Below, piece after piece: positions 51,672 through 60,958 of a DNA stretch of 64,000 nt (positions are counted from its first letter, which is position 1; each line of letters begins with the position of its first letter). Location of the stretch: positions 1 to 64,000 of the forward strand of contig JABFRR010000002.1 of assembly GCA_013141065.1 (NCBI GenBank), in the 5' to 3' direction. The position numbers were made by a program, and so were the translations under genes. Origin of the DNA: Bacteriovoracaceae bacterium. Its GTDB lineage: Bacteria > Bdellovibrionota > Bacteriovoracia > Bacteriovoracales > Bacteriovoracaceae. The notes beneath the pieces were generated by a model. That model saw only the letters and a list, made by a program, of their open reading frames with translations. It ran no database searches and was not told where the DNA came from.

Positions 51672-52300
51672 TATTGCTCAAACTGGGGTGCGTTTTGTCC
51701 CATATGCATAATTGAAATTGTACCTTGAAGTAAACTTGTTTCGACTTTTTTATCAAGGCTAATTTTTAATATTTTAAATTTATCAGATTCAATCATTCCA
51801 CGAATAAAGTTTGAAAAATCAGCTGTTCCGAAATCCATGAATTTTAAATCTGCTTCGATTTTAGTCATATTTGTCGAGCTTGAGGTCGTGTTGTATTTTG
51901 TGATGCTTACTTTTTGCGTATTGATGCTATTTTGAGACATTATATTACGGATTTTGTTATCAAGATCTACTTGGCTGCTGATCGGAGAAGGGGCTAAATA
52001 ATTTGAGCTTAAATTATTTAATGTCCCCTTGTTGCCATCAAACATTGCAATTTGATCGATAATTTGTTTTTTTATATCGAGATTTTTTTTTGTTTGATAA
52101 TTTCCCCACCATAAGATGGCAACAAAAACATAAGGTAAAAAAACTAGTGTAAATGTAATAACTTGAACAATTATCTTTTGCTGATGTTCATTTAAATTTG
52201 CAGTAAGGTCATCAAATTTTTGAAAAACACCTTCAGTCTTTAATAGATCTAATTTTTGAAAAAAGAATTCATCAAGTTTTAAAAATAAATTAAATTTCAT
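51671..52300 (-). CDS. gspM: Type II secretion protein GspM-like
   Basis: About 209 residues. Cytoplasmic head, single TM (IIVQVITFTLVFLPYVFVAILWW), then a periplasmic ferredoxin-like domain (NSINTQKVSITKY, MTKIEADLKFMDFGTADFSNFIRGM). GspM anchors GspL/E in the inner membrane. The ATG at 52300 follows the gspL stop by 4 bp; family assignment rests on this layout and position. Confidence 0.75.
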   Translation of the reverse strand: MKFNLFLKLDEFFFQKLDLLKTEGVFQKFDDLTANLNEHQQKIIVQVITFTLVFLPYVFVAILWWGNYQTKKNLDIKKQIIDQIAMFDGNKGTLNNLSSNYLAPSPISSQVDLDNKIRNIMSQNSINTQKVSITKYNTTSSSTNMTKIEADLKFMDFGTADFSNFIRGMIESDKFKILKISLDKKVETSLLQGTISIMHMGQNAPQFEQ

Positions 52301-52304
52301 AATT

Positions 52305-53882
52305 TTATCTATCCTCAAAGCTGAGATTTAAAGTATTTTCACCCTGAGTATACTTAATTTTTAATCCAGGAAGTCCTGAAACTTCAAGTACTTTACTCAT
52401 TGAGAATAATTCTGCAACCTCTTGTGCTGTAAATGTGGCATTAACTTCAGAGCCGTCACTCGTAAATTTTTCAAGGTTTATTTTGGGGTTATTACTGATA
52501 ACTTTGCTTAAAACTGCCAGTGGTCTAAGTGCATTGATAGATTGAGAGGACAGTATTGTGGTCACTTCATCTTGAACTAATTTATTTTTTCTTTTCAGTA
52601 AGCTTAAGATCCGCGCAGGATTTTTATCGTATGACTTTCTATCTGCATTAGAGATTGAAAGATTATTGCGTTTTAAAAGCCCCTTGATTTTTGTATCTGT
52701 CGCTTGGTTTTTACCATTTAAAAATACAAATCTTTCTGCGGATAATCCTAAAATGAGTAAAATTGCTAGCAAGGTTGTTCGAATCCATAAAAAAGTAGCG
52801 GAGTGGATTGGAATAAATGAGCTAGAATTAGTTTGAAACTTTCCGATAAGAAAATTAATTACACTTGATGGTGTTTTTTGAGAAACGGCCATCATTTTTG
52901 CCAAAATAAAATTTCTATCGTGAATTGTATAGTCGTTTTTTAAATCTAGAATAGGTGTGATGTTTTCCACTGGAATACCAGTATGATAGTGTATAAAGTG
53001 ATCAAGGTTATTTATATTACTTGATCCACCCATGATGTAGATCTTATCAATTTTTGATCCGAACTTAACTCTATGACCAATTTCCCATCGTCTGATATCC
53101 AATATTAATGGCATGAATATCTGTTTCATGAGTAATGCAAAACTTTTTTGATCGACAGAGACATCTTCAAGTTGATCATCATTGAGCATGAAAGCATTTT
53201 CATGTTTATAAATTATCGCGTCTTCATTTGAAATTTGGTATGTTTTAGAAATGACCTCATTGATGGTATTTCCAGCGATATAAGACGCATGATTTGAGAC
53301 AATTTGACGGTCTTGAATAAAATAAAATTTAGAAGTTTTATGGCCAAAATCTATAATACAGCATTTATCATTCATTCGAATATGATCAACATAAGCTTGA
53401 ACTACAGAAATTTCAGAAGTGAGTATTGAAGGCTGTGATTCTTTATTTTCAAAGTAAGAAAAGTATTCTTTAAATACGCTGAGCTGAGAAATATTACTGA
53501 GAACAGAAAAGCTTTGATTCTTTTTTTCAATTCTCGAAGCATAATGGGCAGAACTGAGTGGATAGGGTAAATTCTCTTCGAGCTGGAAAGGTATAATTTG
53601 TTCGACTTTTCTTCTGGAAGCCCCAGGAATATCTAAATAGCGAGTAGTGATCATATCATTGGGAAGCTGAAATATTATTTTAGTATCTGCAGGCTTCTTT
53701 TGAATATAATTTTCAATAATTTCTTTTTGCAGGTCTTGGATGTTGTTTATGTTCTGATAGTGGGGCTTAACTTCATCAAGAATGATTTCTTGTTTTTCTA
53801 AAAGAGTAGTATTTTTTCTATCGAGTCTCACTTCAATAAATTTGACAGAGTAAGATCCAACATCAATTGCCAGAATATTCAT
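52305..53882 (-). CDS. gspL: Type II secretion protein GspL (PilM-like actin fold plus periplasmic domain)
   Basis: 525 residues. The N-terminal 1-350 is an actin-like ASKHA fold (LAIDVGSYSVKFIEVRL, CIIDFGHKTSKFYFI, YIMGGSSNINNL) seen in PilM/GspL. A TM follows (LWIRTTLLAILLILGL), then a ferredoxin-like periplasmic domain (LEKFTSDGSEVNATFTAQEVAELFSMSKVL). It couples GspE to the membrane. About 80 bp after gspK. Confidence 0.85.
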   Translation of the reverse strand: MNILAIDVGSYSVKFIEVRLDRKNTTLLEKQEIILDEVKPHYQNINNIQDLQKEIIENYIQKKPADTKIIFQLPNDMITTRYLDIPGASRRKVEQIIPFQLEENLPYPLSSAHYASRIEKKNQSFSVLSNISQLSVFKEYFSYFENKESQPSILTSEISVVQAYVDHIRMNDKCCIIDFGHKTSKFYFIQDRQIVSNHASYIAGNTINEVISKTYQISNEDAIIYKHENAFMLNDDQLEDVSVDQKSFALLMKQIFMPLILDIRRWEIGHRVKFGSKIDKIYIMGGSSNINNLDHFIHYHTGIPVENITPILDLKNDYTIHDRNFILAKMMAVSQKTPSSVINFLIGKFQTNSSSFIPIHSATFLWIRTTLLAILLILGLSAERFVFLNGKNQATDTKIKGLLKRNNLSISNADRKSYDKNPARILSLLKRKNKLVQDEVTTILSSQSINALRPLAVLSKVISNNPKINLEKFTSDGSEVNATFTAQEVAELFSMSKVLEVSGLPGLKIKYTQGENTLNLSFEDR

Positions 53883-53964
53883 AGACTAAGTTTATCAGAA
53901 ACCTAAATGAAGCATAGAGAAATCTAGTAAAAGATATGAGAATAAAAGCATTTACAAAAACTGA

Positions 53965-55350
53965 CTACTCCAGTCGCATTTCGATCACTCTAGGAAGTAA
54001 AAGTTCAGTCGGCTCGGGTTTATCCTCTTTTTTTGGATCAGGGCCTGGATCGGCTGGTTGACCTGGATCGCCCGCTGGAGGTGGTGTTTTTTTCTTTGGT
54101 GGAACAGGTTTAATAGGCAAATCAATAAAAGCGATTAAATTAAAGATTGCATTGTTATAAACACCACGGCTGATAACTTTGTAGAGTTTTCCAGAGGTGT
54201 CGATGGTCAGTCCAGCTTGTTTCAATTCAGTCATTCTATCGTTGTATTCAGCATCAGTTGTGATTGCTAAAGATCCTACAATAGCCGACTTAAAATCTTC
54301 AGCATTTTTAAATTTTTTGCCTTTTATTTTTTTGTCTTCATCACCGTCGCGGTATTTAAAAAACTCTTCTATTTGTATATTGTTTATATTTGGAAAAAGG
54401 ATCTTCAAATCTTCAATTGTAATTTCATTTATTGCAATGACGCTGACTTCGTGAACACTTAAGCGGTCTTTAATGAGATCGATGATCGCATCATCCCAAG
54501 AAGGTAATAAGTAGAGTTCGTCAATTGATGACATGGGGGCGTGTTTAGGACTTATATTTTTTTGTGAAAATTTTGCTTCTATTTCTGGTCTTGAGCTGTC
54601 TTTGAATGCTGCTGAGTCATTGACATAATATTTCAATTCTTTGACTAAATAAGTAGGATCGACATTCGAATATTTTGAATGAAAATCTTCATCGGTGTCA
54701 CTTTTATCTTTTAATAATCTACTAAGCGTTTCAACTAACTTTCTTTCAATTACGACATCAGCTTTTTCAGTCTTCTTTTTTGCATCAGGGTCACCTTGAT
54801 CATCATCATTGTCGTCGACAGCCGGAGGAGGTTCTGCTGCAGCATCAACATCGGGTGAGACTGCTTTTTTGGCAGGTAAAATTCTTAGCCCGTTAGGATT
54901 TAAAAAACCTGAGAGCTTAGTGAATGTCACTGAAAGTTCTCCTCTAAAGAGCGTTTTTTTTGTGAATTCTTCGAGAGCAGTTTTTTGAATAATATTTGCT
55001 TTTGGCGACATTGGTATGGGAAAAATAAAAGGCTGAATAATGATGGCCTCTAAATCAGAACTTGGAAAAGCCGTTTTTAAATTTTCATCTTTTTCAATTT
55101 TATTACGGCCTTCTTGATAGAGTCTTAATTTGGCAATCGCAAAATTGAGACCTGATTCAGCATTGAGTCTTGCTTGAATTTTGTCTTGTTGATTAAAAAT
55201 TTTTATTTTATTGAGTTTTGTTTCAAATGTAAAATCGGCCAAAACAAATGTGAGTATAGTGATAACTCCAAGAACTAAAATTAATGCAATTCCACTTTCA
55301 TTATTAAAAAGTAATTTAAATAAGGTCTGCTTAATTGGTTTAGTCTTCAA
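53965..55350 (-). CDS. gspK: Type II secretion minor pseudopilin GspK
   Basis: 461 residues. Prepilin-like N-terminus: SGIALILVLGVITILTFVLADFTFETKLNK. The GspK helical insertion is recognisable (FFKYRDGDEDKKIKGKKF, helix-hairpin type). A Pro/Asp/Lys-rich insertion near 170-200 and a Pro-rich tail are lineage-specific. TTG start with GGAGG 5 bp upstream, overlapping gspJ by 11 bp. Confidence 0.85.
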   Translation of the reverse strand: MKTKPIKQTLFKLLFNNESGIALILVLGVITILTFVLADFTFETKLNKIKIFNQQDKIQARLNAESGLNFAIAKLRLYQEGRNKIEKDENLKTAFPSSDLEAIIIQPFIFPIPMSPKANIIQKTALEEFTKKTLFRGELSVTFTKLSGFLNPNGLRILPAKKAVSPDVDAAAEPPPAVDDNDDDQGDPDAKKKTEKADVVIERKLVETLSRLLKDKSDTDEDFHSKYSNVDPTYLVKELKYYVNDSAAFKDSSRPEIEAKFSQKNISPKHAPMSSIDELYLLPSWDDAIIDLIKDRLSVHEVSVIAINEITIEDLKILFPNINNIQIEEFFKYRDGDEDKKIKGKKFKNAEDFKSAIVGSLAITTDAEYNDRMTELKQAGLTIDTSGKLYKVISRGVYNNAIFNLIAFIDLPIKPVPPKKKTPPPAGDPGQPADPGPDPKKEDKPEPTELLLPRVIEMRLE

Positions 55351-56224
55351 TTGTTCCTCCCGTGTTTGGAGGGGCGGAGTTGTCTAATCCGCCAGGCTGA
55401 TCGGACTGGCCAGCAGCTGCTTTGATTGCCAATTCATCTAATTTTGTATTGAAAAGTGGGAAAATTGTCCTAAAAGTTTTTTCAATTTTTTGTTCATTGT
55501 TTTCTTGGTCAATCCATTTGATAGAAAGTTTAATTGAACGTATGAGGTTTTTATTTTCATTTAATTCATTTAGAGAACTTGTGAATTTTTTAGAACGTTC
55601 ATCCCAAAATTGGAATTCTAATTCCTTGATCCGGTCCATGACTATTTGAGGTTTGGGTTTTTGCCAATCGAGGCTAGAGCTGTAGATATCACTAGCAATA
55701 CTTTGTCTTATAAGATTAAAGAGTCCACTAGAATTATCATCCGGATTTTCAGGGTCTGGCTCCATTGGAGTCAAACTGTATTTTACCCATGCAAATCGAG
55801 ATTCTTTTGAGTTGTAAATTTTGCGACGATTAGCGAGAGTTAGAAATACAATCGAAGACTTCTCTTCTGATTTAAATTGAGGAATGAGTGAGCCATTTTG
55901 AGTCTTGCCATCAAATGAGCCATTTGAAGAAGTATTTTGATCTGAATAAATACTATCGAGATTGGCCGTAGTAGGTGCCAGTTTAGAGTTGAAATAAAGA
56001 GGGTTATAAATTTGTGAAAAATCACTATCAAGTCGACCAATTGCAGTTAGTCCTTGGATTGTGACCTGGTCTTCTTTTACGACACGTTCTTTAGTGTCAG
56101 TATTTGAATCAACCATTTTGTAAGTTGAAAAAGAAATAAATGATAAAATAGTTATGGCAATGAGAACTTCAACTAAAGTAAATCCAGCATTATTAATATT
56201 TGGATGATTTTTAGAAGGTACCAA
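55340..56224 (-). CDS. gspJ: Type II secretion minor pseudopilin GspJ
   Basis: 294 residues. Prepilin leader ending NNAG then FTLVEVLIAITILSFISFSTYKMV; later IGRLDSDFSQIYNPL and VMDRIKELEFQFWDE, typical for GspJ. A Gly/Pro-rich tail follows. TTG start with GGAT upstream; no ATG available before the prepilin motif. Overlaps gspI by 14 bp. Confidence 0.85.
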   Translation of the reverse strand: MVPSKNHPNINNAGFTLVEVLIAITILSFISFSTYKMVDSNTDTKERVVKEDQVTIQGLTAIGRLDSDFSQIYNPLYFNSKLAPTTANLDSIYSDQNTSSNGSFDGKTQNGSLIPQFKSEEKSSIVFLTLANRRKIYNSKESRFAWVKYSLTPMEPDPENPDDNSSGLFNLIRQSIASDIYSSSLDWQKPKPQIVMDRIKELEFQFWDERSKKFTSSLNELNENKNLIRSIKLSIKWIDQENNEQKIEKTFRTIFPLFNTKLDELAIKAAAGQSDQPGGLDNSAPPNTGGTIED

Positions 56225-56753
56225 TTTTCACATCCGCATTTTGATTATAAAGCCAGGCCGCTAATTTAAGTGTTTCACCTGAAGTTTTATTCTTAACCGT
56301 GACTTCTACCTGCCAAATCATTTTTTCCATGTTTTCTTTAAAGACGGAATAAATTCTTTTTTCCATCTCTGATTGCTTTTGATCTTCATCAGAAGCTTCT
56401 TCACCATCTGCAGTTGCTCCAGCAGTAATCTTACTCATATCAGGAACAAAGAATTTTTTGTATTCAACGATTGTTTGGTATCCATCGAATCCTTGAATAT
56501 CCTTAGTTTCTTTGGTTAGAGTGAGGTTGTCGCTTAGAACTGGAGGATTTGTGATGATTTCATTAATTTTATTTTCAGCTAAATCTTTTAGGATTATGTC
56601 TTCTTTGAGTTTTCCAGAGTCTAACATGTTGTAGCCAAAACTAGTCACAAATACGGTGGCAAAGATTGCAAAAATAGAAATAGCAATCATGACTTCCATT
56701 AGGGTGAAGCCAGCTTGATTTTTGATGGAAAATTTAAATCGAGACTTCATCAT
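56211..56753 (-). CDS. gspI: Type II secretion minor pseudopilin GspI
   Basis: About 180 residues. Leader MMKSRFKFSIKNQAG and FTLMEVMIAISIFAIFATVFVTS. The body ends MIWQVEVTVKNKTSGETLKLAAWLYN. Choosing the ATG at 56753 gives a 4-bp overlap (ATGA) with gspH, the usual coupling. Confidence 0.85.
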   Translation of the reverse strand: MMKSRFKFSIKNQAGFTLMEVMIAISIFAIFATVFVTSFGYNMLDSGKLKEDIILKDLAENKINEIITNPPVLSDNLTLTKETKDIQGFDGYQTIVEYKKFFVPDMSKITAGATADGEEASDEDQKQSEMEKRIYSVFKENMEKMIWQVEVTVKNKTSGETLKLAAWLYNQNADVKIGTF

Positions 56754-57457
56754 CGGTCTTTCATCCATAGTTCAAAAATTTCTTTTGCTTTTGCTGCTTG
56801 CACTTCTGCTATGTCACTTGTTTCTTTTAATTCTAGTTTTTGAGTCTTCTTTTCTATTTTACGGTTAAATGGATTTATTTCCAAGGTGATGACACTTTGT
56901 TCATTGGCCAAAATAATGAGAGCATCGTCTTTTTCACCAGAAGGGAAGGCATAGATCGACATATCGCCAGTTGTTTTCAGTTTATTTGAACTGGCATTTC
57001 CAATTCCAATGACCTTTACACTTTCATAGATTTCAGCATTAGATTCTTGGAACTCTTGAACTTTATTAAACTTCATGTTCAATTCTTTATTTTGTTTTGC
57101 GAGCTTCTCTTCTTCTTCTTTTGTAACGACTACAGTTTCAAATTCAGGCTCAGGGGGTAAGACAAAATTATCTGTAGGGCCGTATTCAACAGCGTATTCT
57201 TGTGGTTCTTTATTAAGCATAAAATGTAAACGAACAACAGAGTTTCTAAGAGTAGCTTCATCGCTCATGAAGCGAACTGCGCGCTCTAGATCATTACTTT
57301 GTTTATCTAAGTCTTCGCTGTTGGAGAAGGGGTCTGAGATGGCGAGTGCGAAAACTAAAGACATTAAAACCAAGGCCACTAAAATTTCAATAATAGTGAA
57401 GCCTTGGTTCGACTTAATTAAGTTTTTAAAAATTGGATTATTCTGGAGCTGCCTCAC
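56750..57457 (-). CDS. gspH: Type II secretion minor pseudopilin GspH
   Basis: About 235 residues from a GTG at 57457, inside the end of gspG, with GGAG 9 bp before it. The leader RQLQNNPIFKNLIKSNQG precedes FTIIEILVALVLMSLVFALAI. The globular part is longer than usual and contains a Glu/Lys-rich stretch (VVVTKEEEEKLAKQNKELNMK). The longer upstream frame is not used because it reads through gspG. Confidence 0.75.
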   Translation of the reverse strand: MRQLQNNPIFKNLIKSNQGFTIIEILVALVLMSLVFALAISDPFSNSEDLDKQSNDLERAVRFMSDEATLRNSVVRLHFMLNKEPQEYAVEYGPTDNFVLPPEPEFETVVVTKEEEEKLAKQNKELNMKFNKVQEFQESNAEIYESVKVIGIGNASSNKLKTTGDMSIYAFPSGEKDDALIILANEQSVITLEINPFNRKIEKKTQKLELKETSDIAEVQAAKAKEIFELWMKDR

Positions 57458-57941
57458 TGTCTTTGTCTCCAGCAGTTCCTTCAGCACCTTTAACTGCTTT
57501 AAAGTAAATATCTGCATCAGTTCCTTCGCCACCTTGCTCTCCGTCTGGCCCATAAGAAATGATGTTAAAAACTTTTCCATCTGAGTCGTAAACAAAATCG
57601 TTATTCCATGGGTCTTGTGGTACTTGATCTCCATCGATAAAACCATTTGGTGGATAATCCTTACACTCGCGACCACTTGTAGGTTTAGTTACCAGAGAAT
57701 CTAGACCTTGTTCCGTTGTTGGATAAAATCCACACTTCCTTCTAAAATCTTTAAGTCTGGAATCAATATTACTCATCTGAATTTTTGTCGATTTAACTTG
57801 GCCTTCGTTTAAACTATCCATAAATCGGCCGACAACAAAAGTACCTGCACCAATCAGTAGTGTTAGAGCGATAAGGATTTCAATAAGTGAAAAGCCTTTT
57901 TGATTTTGGATAATGACTTTTTCCAATGATCTAGATTCCAT
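57438..57941 (-). CDS. gspG: Type II secretion major pseudopilin GspG
   Basis: 167 residues. Leader ...NQKG then FSLIEILIALTLLIGAGTFVV; the GspG core FRRKCGFYPTTEQGLDSLVTKP, PQDPWNNDFVY, and the calcium-site loop SYGPDGEQGGEGTDADIYF. Main subunit of the pseudopilus. 38 bp after gspF. Confidence 0.95.
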   Translation of the reverse strand: MESRSLEKVIIQNQKGFSLIEILIALTLLIGAGTFVVGRFMDSLNEGQVKSTKIQMSNIDSRLKDFRRKCGFYPTTEQGLDSLVTKPTSGRECKDYPPNGFIDGDQVPQDPWNNDFVYDSDGKVFNIISYGPDGEQGGEGTDADIYFKAVKGAEGTAGDKDSEAAPE

Positions 57942-57979
57942 GAAAACTCCGAAATTAACTGTCTATTAATAATAAAATT

Positions 57980-59197
57980 TTATCTTGTTACTGTATTGAG
58001 ATCAAGAAGGGGAACAACTACCGAGAAGATAATAAATGCTACCACGACTCCCATTACCACCATCATTATAGGTTCTAAGACAGAGGTAAGTCCACTGAGT
58101 TTTGTGTTGACCTGATCTTCGTAGTTTTCTGCTACGATATTAAGCATGGGCTCTAATTCACCCGACTTTTCACCTAATTTAATCATGTGTGTAACCATAG
58201 AAGGAAATAATTCAGAACGAATTAAGGGCCCCGTTAATGACGCTCCTTCGGAGACGCTTTGGCGTGATTCTTCTATCGCCCTTTTCATATGAACATTGGA
58301 AATCAAATTTGAAACAATTTTCATTGAGACTAAAATGGGAACTCCCGATTGAAGCAAGGTGGCAAGTGTTGAACAAAAACGGCTAACATTAATCATTGTC
58401 ACAATTTCACTAACGACTGGGAGCTTTAGTACTATTGTGTCAAAGTTGGCCCTACCATCTTCGGTCGCAATGTATTTTTTAAATGACATCCAACCTAAAA
58501 CGGATGCAATAATCACGAGCCACCAGTAGCTGGTAAGAAAATCGGATATCCAGATACAAATACGAGTCTGTAAAGGGAGAGTCCGCTTCATACTCACAAA
58601 GATTTTGGTCAACTTTGGGATAACAAAAATAAAGATAATCCCAATCATGAGACCACCAGCACCCATCATGACCATAGGGTAAGTCATGGCACTTTTAATT
58701 TTATTTTTGAGTTTTAATTGGGACTCTGTAAAATCTGCAAGTTTTAATAATACAACTTCGAGTGTTCCGGAAGTCTCTCCGGCTTCGACCATATTAACGT
58801 AAACATTATCAAAAATTTTAGGATAATCTGCTAATGCTTTTGCCAATGAAGAACCTTCATTAACTTTTTGTCTTATTTCCGAAAGTGAAATTTTTAAATT
58901 TGGATTATCGGTCTGATCAACAAGTGCCGTAAAAGCTTCCACAACTTGAATTTTCGCGCGCAGAAGAGTGGCGAGCTGCCTAGTCATTAACGATAGATCA
59001 TTTATCGAGACAGCGTTCCCAAAAGTAAAACCTGTACTTTTTTTAACAGAACCTGACGTTTGCTCTTTGATCTCGATGAGCATAATGCCCATACTTTTAG
59101 CTTTGGCTTTTGCCGCAGAAAGACCTTCAACATTATTGATGATGCCTTTAATTTCTTTGCCAGTTTTATCGAGAGCTTTATAATTATATATGGCCAT
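57980..59197 (-). CDS. gspF: Type II secretion inner-membrane platform protein GspF
   Basis: 405 residues with the two-fold T2SSF domains (NDLSMTRQLATLLRAKIQVVEAF, SRFCSTLATLLQSGVPILVSM), TM at about 170-190, 220-240 and 378-398, and VNMVEAGETSGTLEVVLLKLADF / MVTHMIKLGEKSGELEPML repeat motifs. Overlaps gspE by one base. Confidence 0.95.
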   Translation of the reverse strand: MAIYNYKALDKTGKEIKGIINNVEGLSAAKAKAKSMGIMLIEIKEQTSGSVKKSTGFTFGNAVSINDLSLMTRQLATLLRAKIQVVEAFTALVDQTDNPNLKISLSEIRQKVNEGSSLAKALADYPKIFDNVYVNMVEAGETSGTLEVVLLKLADFTESQLKLKNKIKSAMTYPMVMMGAGGLMIGIIFIFVIPKLTKIFVSMKRTLPLQTRICIWISDFLTSYWWLVIIASVLGWMSFKKYIATEDGRANFDTIVLKLPVVSEIVTMINVSRFCSTLATLLQSGVPILVSMKIVSNLISNVHMKRAIEESRQSVSEGASLTGPLIRSELFPSMVTHMIKLGEKSGELEPMLNIVAENYEDQVNTKLSGLTSVLEPIMMVVMGVVVAFIIFSVVVPLLDLNTVTR

Positions 59198-60936
59198 TAA
59201 TGTTGTGTTTCCTCATCTTCTTCATTTATTGCACGCACCATTTCTTCAACAGAAGTAATTCCTCGAAACACTTTTTCAAGTGCATCTTGTCTAAGAGATT
59301 TCATTCCATTTTTCATCGCCATTTTTTTTACTGTATTTGCGTCTTCTTTTTTCAATATTAATGGCCTGATGTCATCAGTAAGAATTAATAATTCAGAAAC
59401 GACTGTCATACTTGCATAACCAAGATAATTACATTTTGGACAACCTTTAGGTTTATAGAGTTGAGCATCACTTGGAAGAGATTTTATATCTAGCATTTGA
59501 AAATCGTATTCAGTAGGAGTGTAGGCTTCTTTGCAATCATTACATAATGTTCTGATCAAACGTTGGGCCAAAACAGCTGCCAATGAAGAGGCAATAAGAA
59601 AAGGCTGAACACCCATATCGATAAGTCTATTGGGGGCAGAAGAGGCGTCATTGGTGTGAATGGTAGATAATACAAAGTGACCAGTTAGTGATGCTTGAAT
59701 CGCCATTTCGGCAGTTTCTAAATCTCTCGTTTCCCCAACCATGATGACATCTGGGTTTTGTCTTAATATTGATCGAAGTGCGCGAGCAAAGGTCAGGTCT
59801 ATTTTATGATTCACTTGAATTTGAGAGATACCTTGAAGCTCGTATTCGACTGGATCTTCAACGGTAATAATCATTTTATCTGGAGTGTTGATTCTATCAA
59901 GCATTGCAAAGAGTGTAGTGGTTTTTCCATGTCCTGTTGGACCTGAAACGTAAACGACTCCGTGTTTTCTTTTTGAAAGTTCATCGAGAGCTTTTAAATT
60001 GGCACCATGAAAGCCTAAATTTTCGAGGGTCAATATGTTATTAGATTTTTCTAAAACCCTCATAACAATGCGCTCGCCATTTTGAATGGGAACAACGGAA
60101 ACCCTGATGTCGATATCTTTACCGGCCATTTTAATTTTTATACGTCCGTCTTGAGGTAATCTTTTTTCTGCAATATCCATTGATTTAGTCATGACTTTCA
60201 ATCGGGAAGTCACTGACGCTTGGGTCTTAATCGGCTGGCGAAGTATTTCTCGCATGACTCGATTGACTCGAAAACGATAAACAACTTCTTTTTCATAGGG
60301 CTCGATATGGATATCAGATGCACGTTCTTTTATAGCTCTAAAAATTATTGAATTCACAAAACGAATAACAGGAGCTTCGTCTGCACCCGCTTCAAGAATA
60401 TCAATAGGCCCATCGAGATCAAGGTTTTCATCGAAATCACCTTCGATCGAATCAACGACATTTCGATTAGCTCTTTCATAAACACGATTAATGGCATCTT
60501 GAACTTTTAGTGGTGAAGAAACGATGAGTTTCACTTCTTTTTTAAAAATTTCTTGAATGTCATTAATCGCATCAAAATTAAAAGGATTGGTGACGAGTAA
60601 TGTGAGTGAGAATTCTGTTTCTAGGATCGGCAAGATTTCATGGTTCTTAGCATAATTGATACTAATATTTAAAGTAAGATTTGGATCAATTTCATCGAGT
60701 TTAAGTTCGTTGACGTAAGGAATATCGACTTGATGACAAAGGACTTTAATGAGGTCATGTGGGTGTATATAATTTTTTTTAAGGAGAATTTCACCCAAGA
60801 GCATTCCAGATTCATGTTGAATCTCGAGAGCTTCTTCAAGCTGTCCTTCTGTCAGAGAAGTGTGTTTTAAAAGTAGTTGGCCAATTCTTTCTTTTTGACC
60901 TTCGACTCTTTCCAACACTTGATCACTTATTTTCAC
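59197..60936 (-). CDS. gspE: Type II secretion ATPase GspE
   Basis: 579 residues. N-terminal MshEN-like domains (1-150), catalytic domain: Walker A GPTGHGKTTTL, Asp box ITVEDPVEYEL, Walker B ILRQNPDVIMVGETRD, His box GHFVLSTIHTNDA, and the C4 zinc pair CNDC...CPKC. The Walker A has His where most relatives have Ser; the motif still fits. GTG start with AAGGA upstream. Confidence 0.95.
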   Translation of the reverse strand: MKISDQVLERVEGQKERIGQLLLKHTSLTEGQLEEALEIQHESGMLLGEILLKKNYIHPHDLIKVLCHQVDIPYVNELKLDEIDPNLTLNISINYAKNHEILPILETEFSLTLLVTNPFNFDAINDIQEIFKKEVKLIVSSPLKVQDAINRVYERANRNVVDSIEGDFDENLDLDGPIDILEAGADEAPVIRFVNSIIFRAIKERASDIHIEPYEKEVVYRFRVNRVMREILRQPIKTQASVTSRLKVMTKSMDIAEKRLPQDGRIKIKMAGKDIDIRVSVVPIQNGERIVMRVLEKSNNILTLENLGFHGANLKALDELSKRKHGVVYVSGPTGHGKTTTLFAMLDRINTPDKMIITVEDPVEYELQGISQIQVNHKIDLTFARALRSILRQNPDVIMVGETRDLETAEMAIQASLTGHFVLSTIHTNDASSAPNRLIDMGVQPFLIASSLAAVLAQRLIRTLCNDCKEAYTPTEYDFQMLDIKSLPSDAQLYKPKGCPKCNYLGYASMTVVSELLILTDDIRPLILKKEDANTVKKMAMKNGMKSLRQDALEKVFRGITSVEEMVRAINEEDEETQH

Positions 60937-60958
60937 TTAGACGTCCTTAGTTTTCATT

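Noticed and set aside
57075..57584. 169-codon plus-strand ORF
   Set aside because: Lies opposite gspG/gspH, Ser-rich translation typical of antisense of AT-rich coding.
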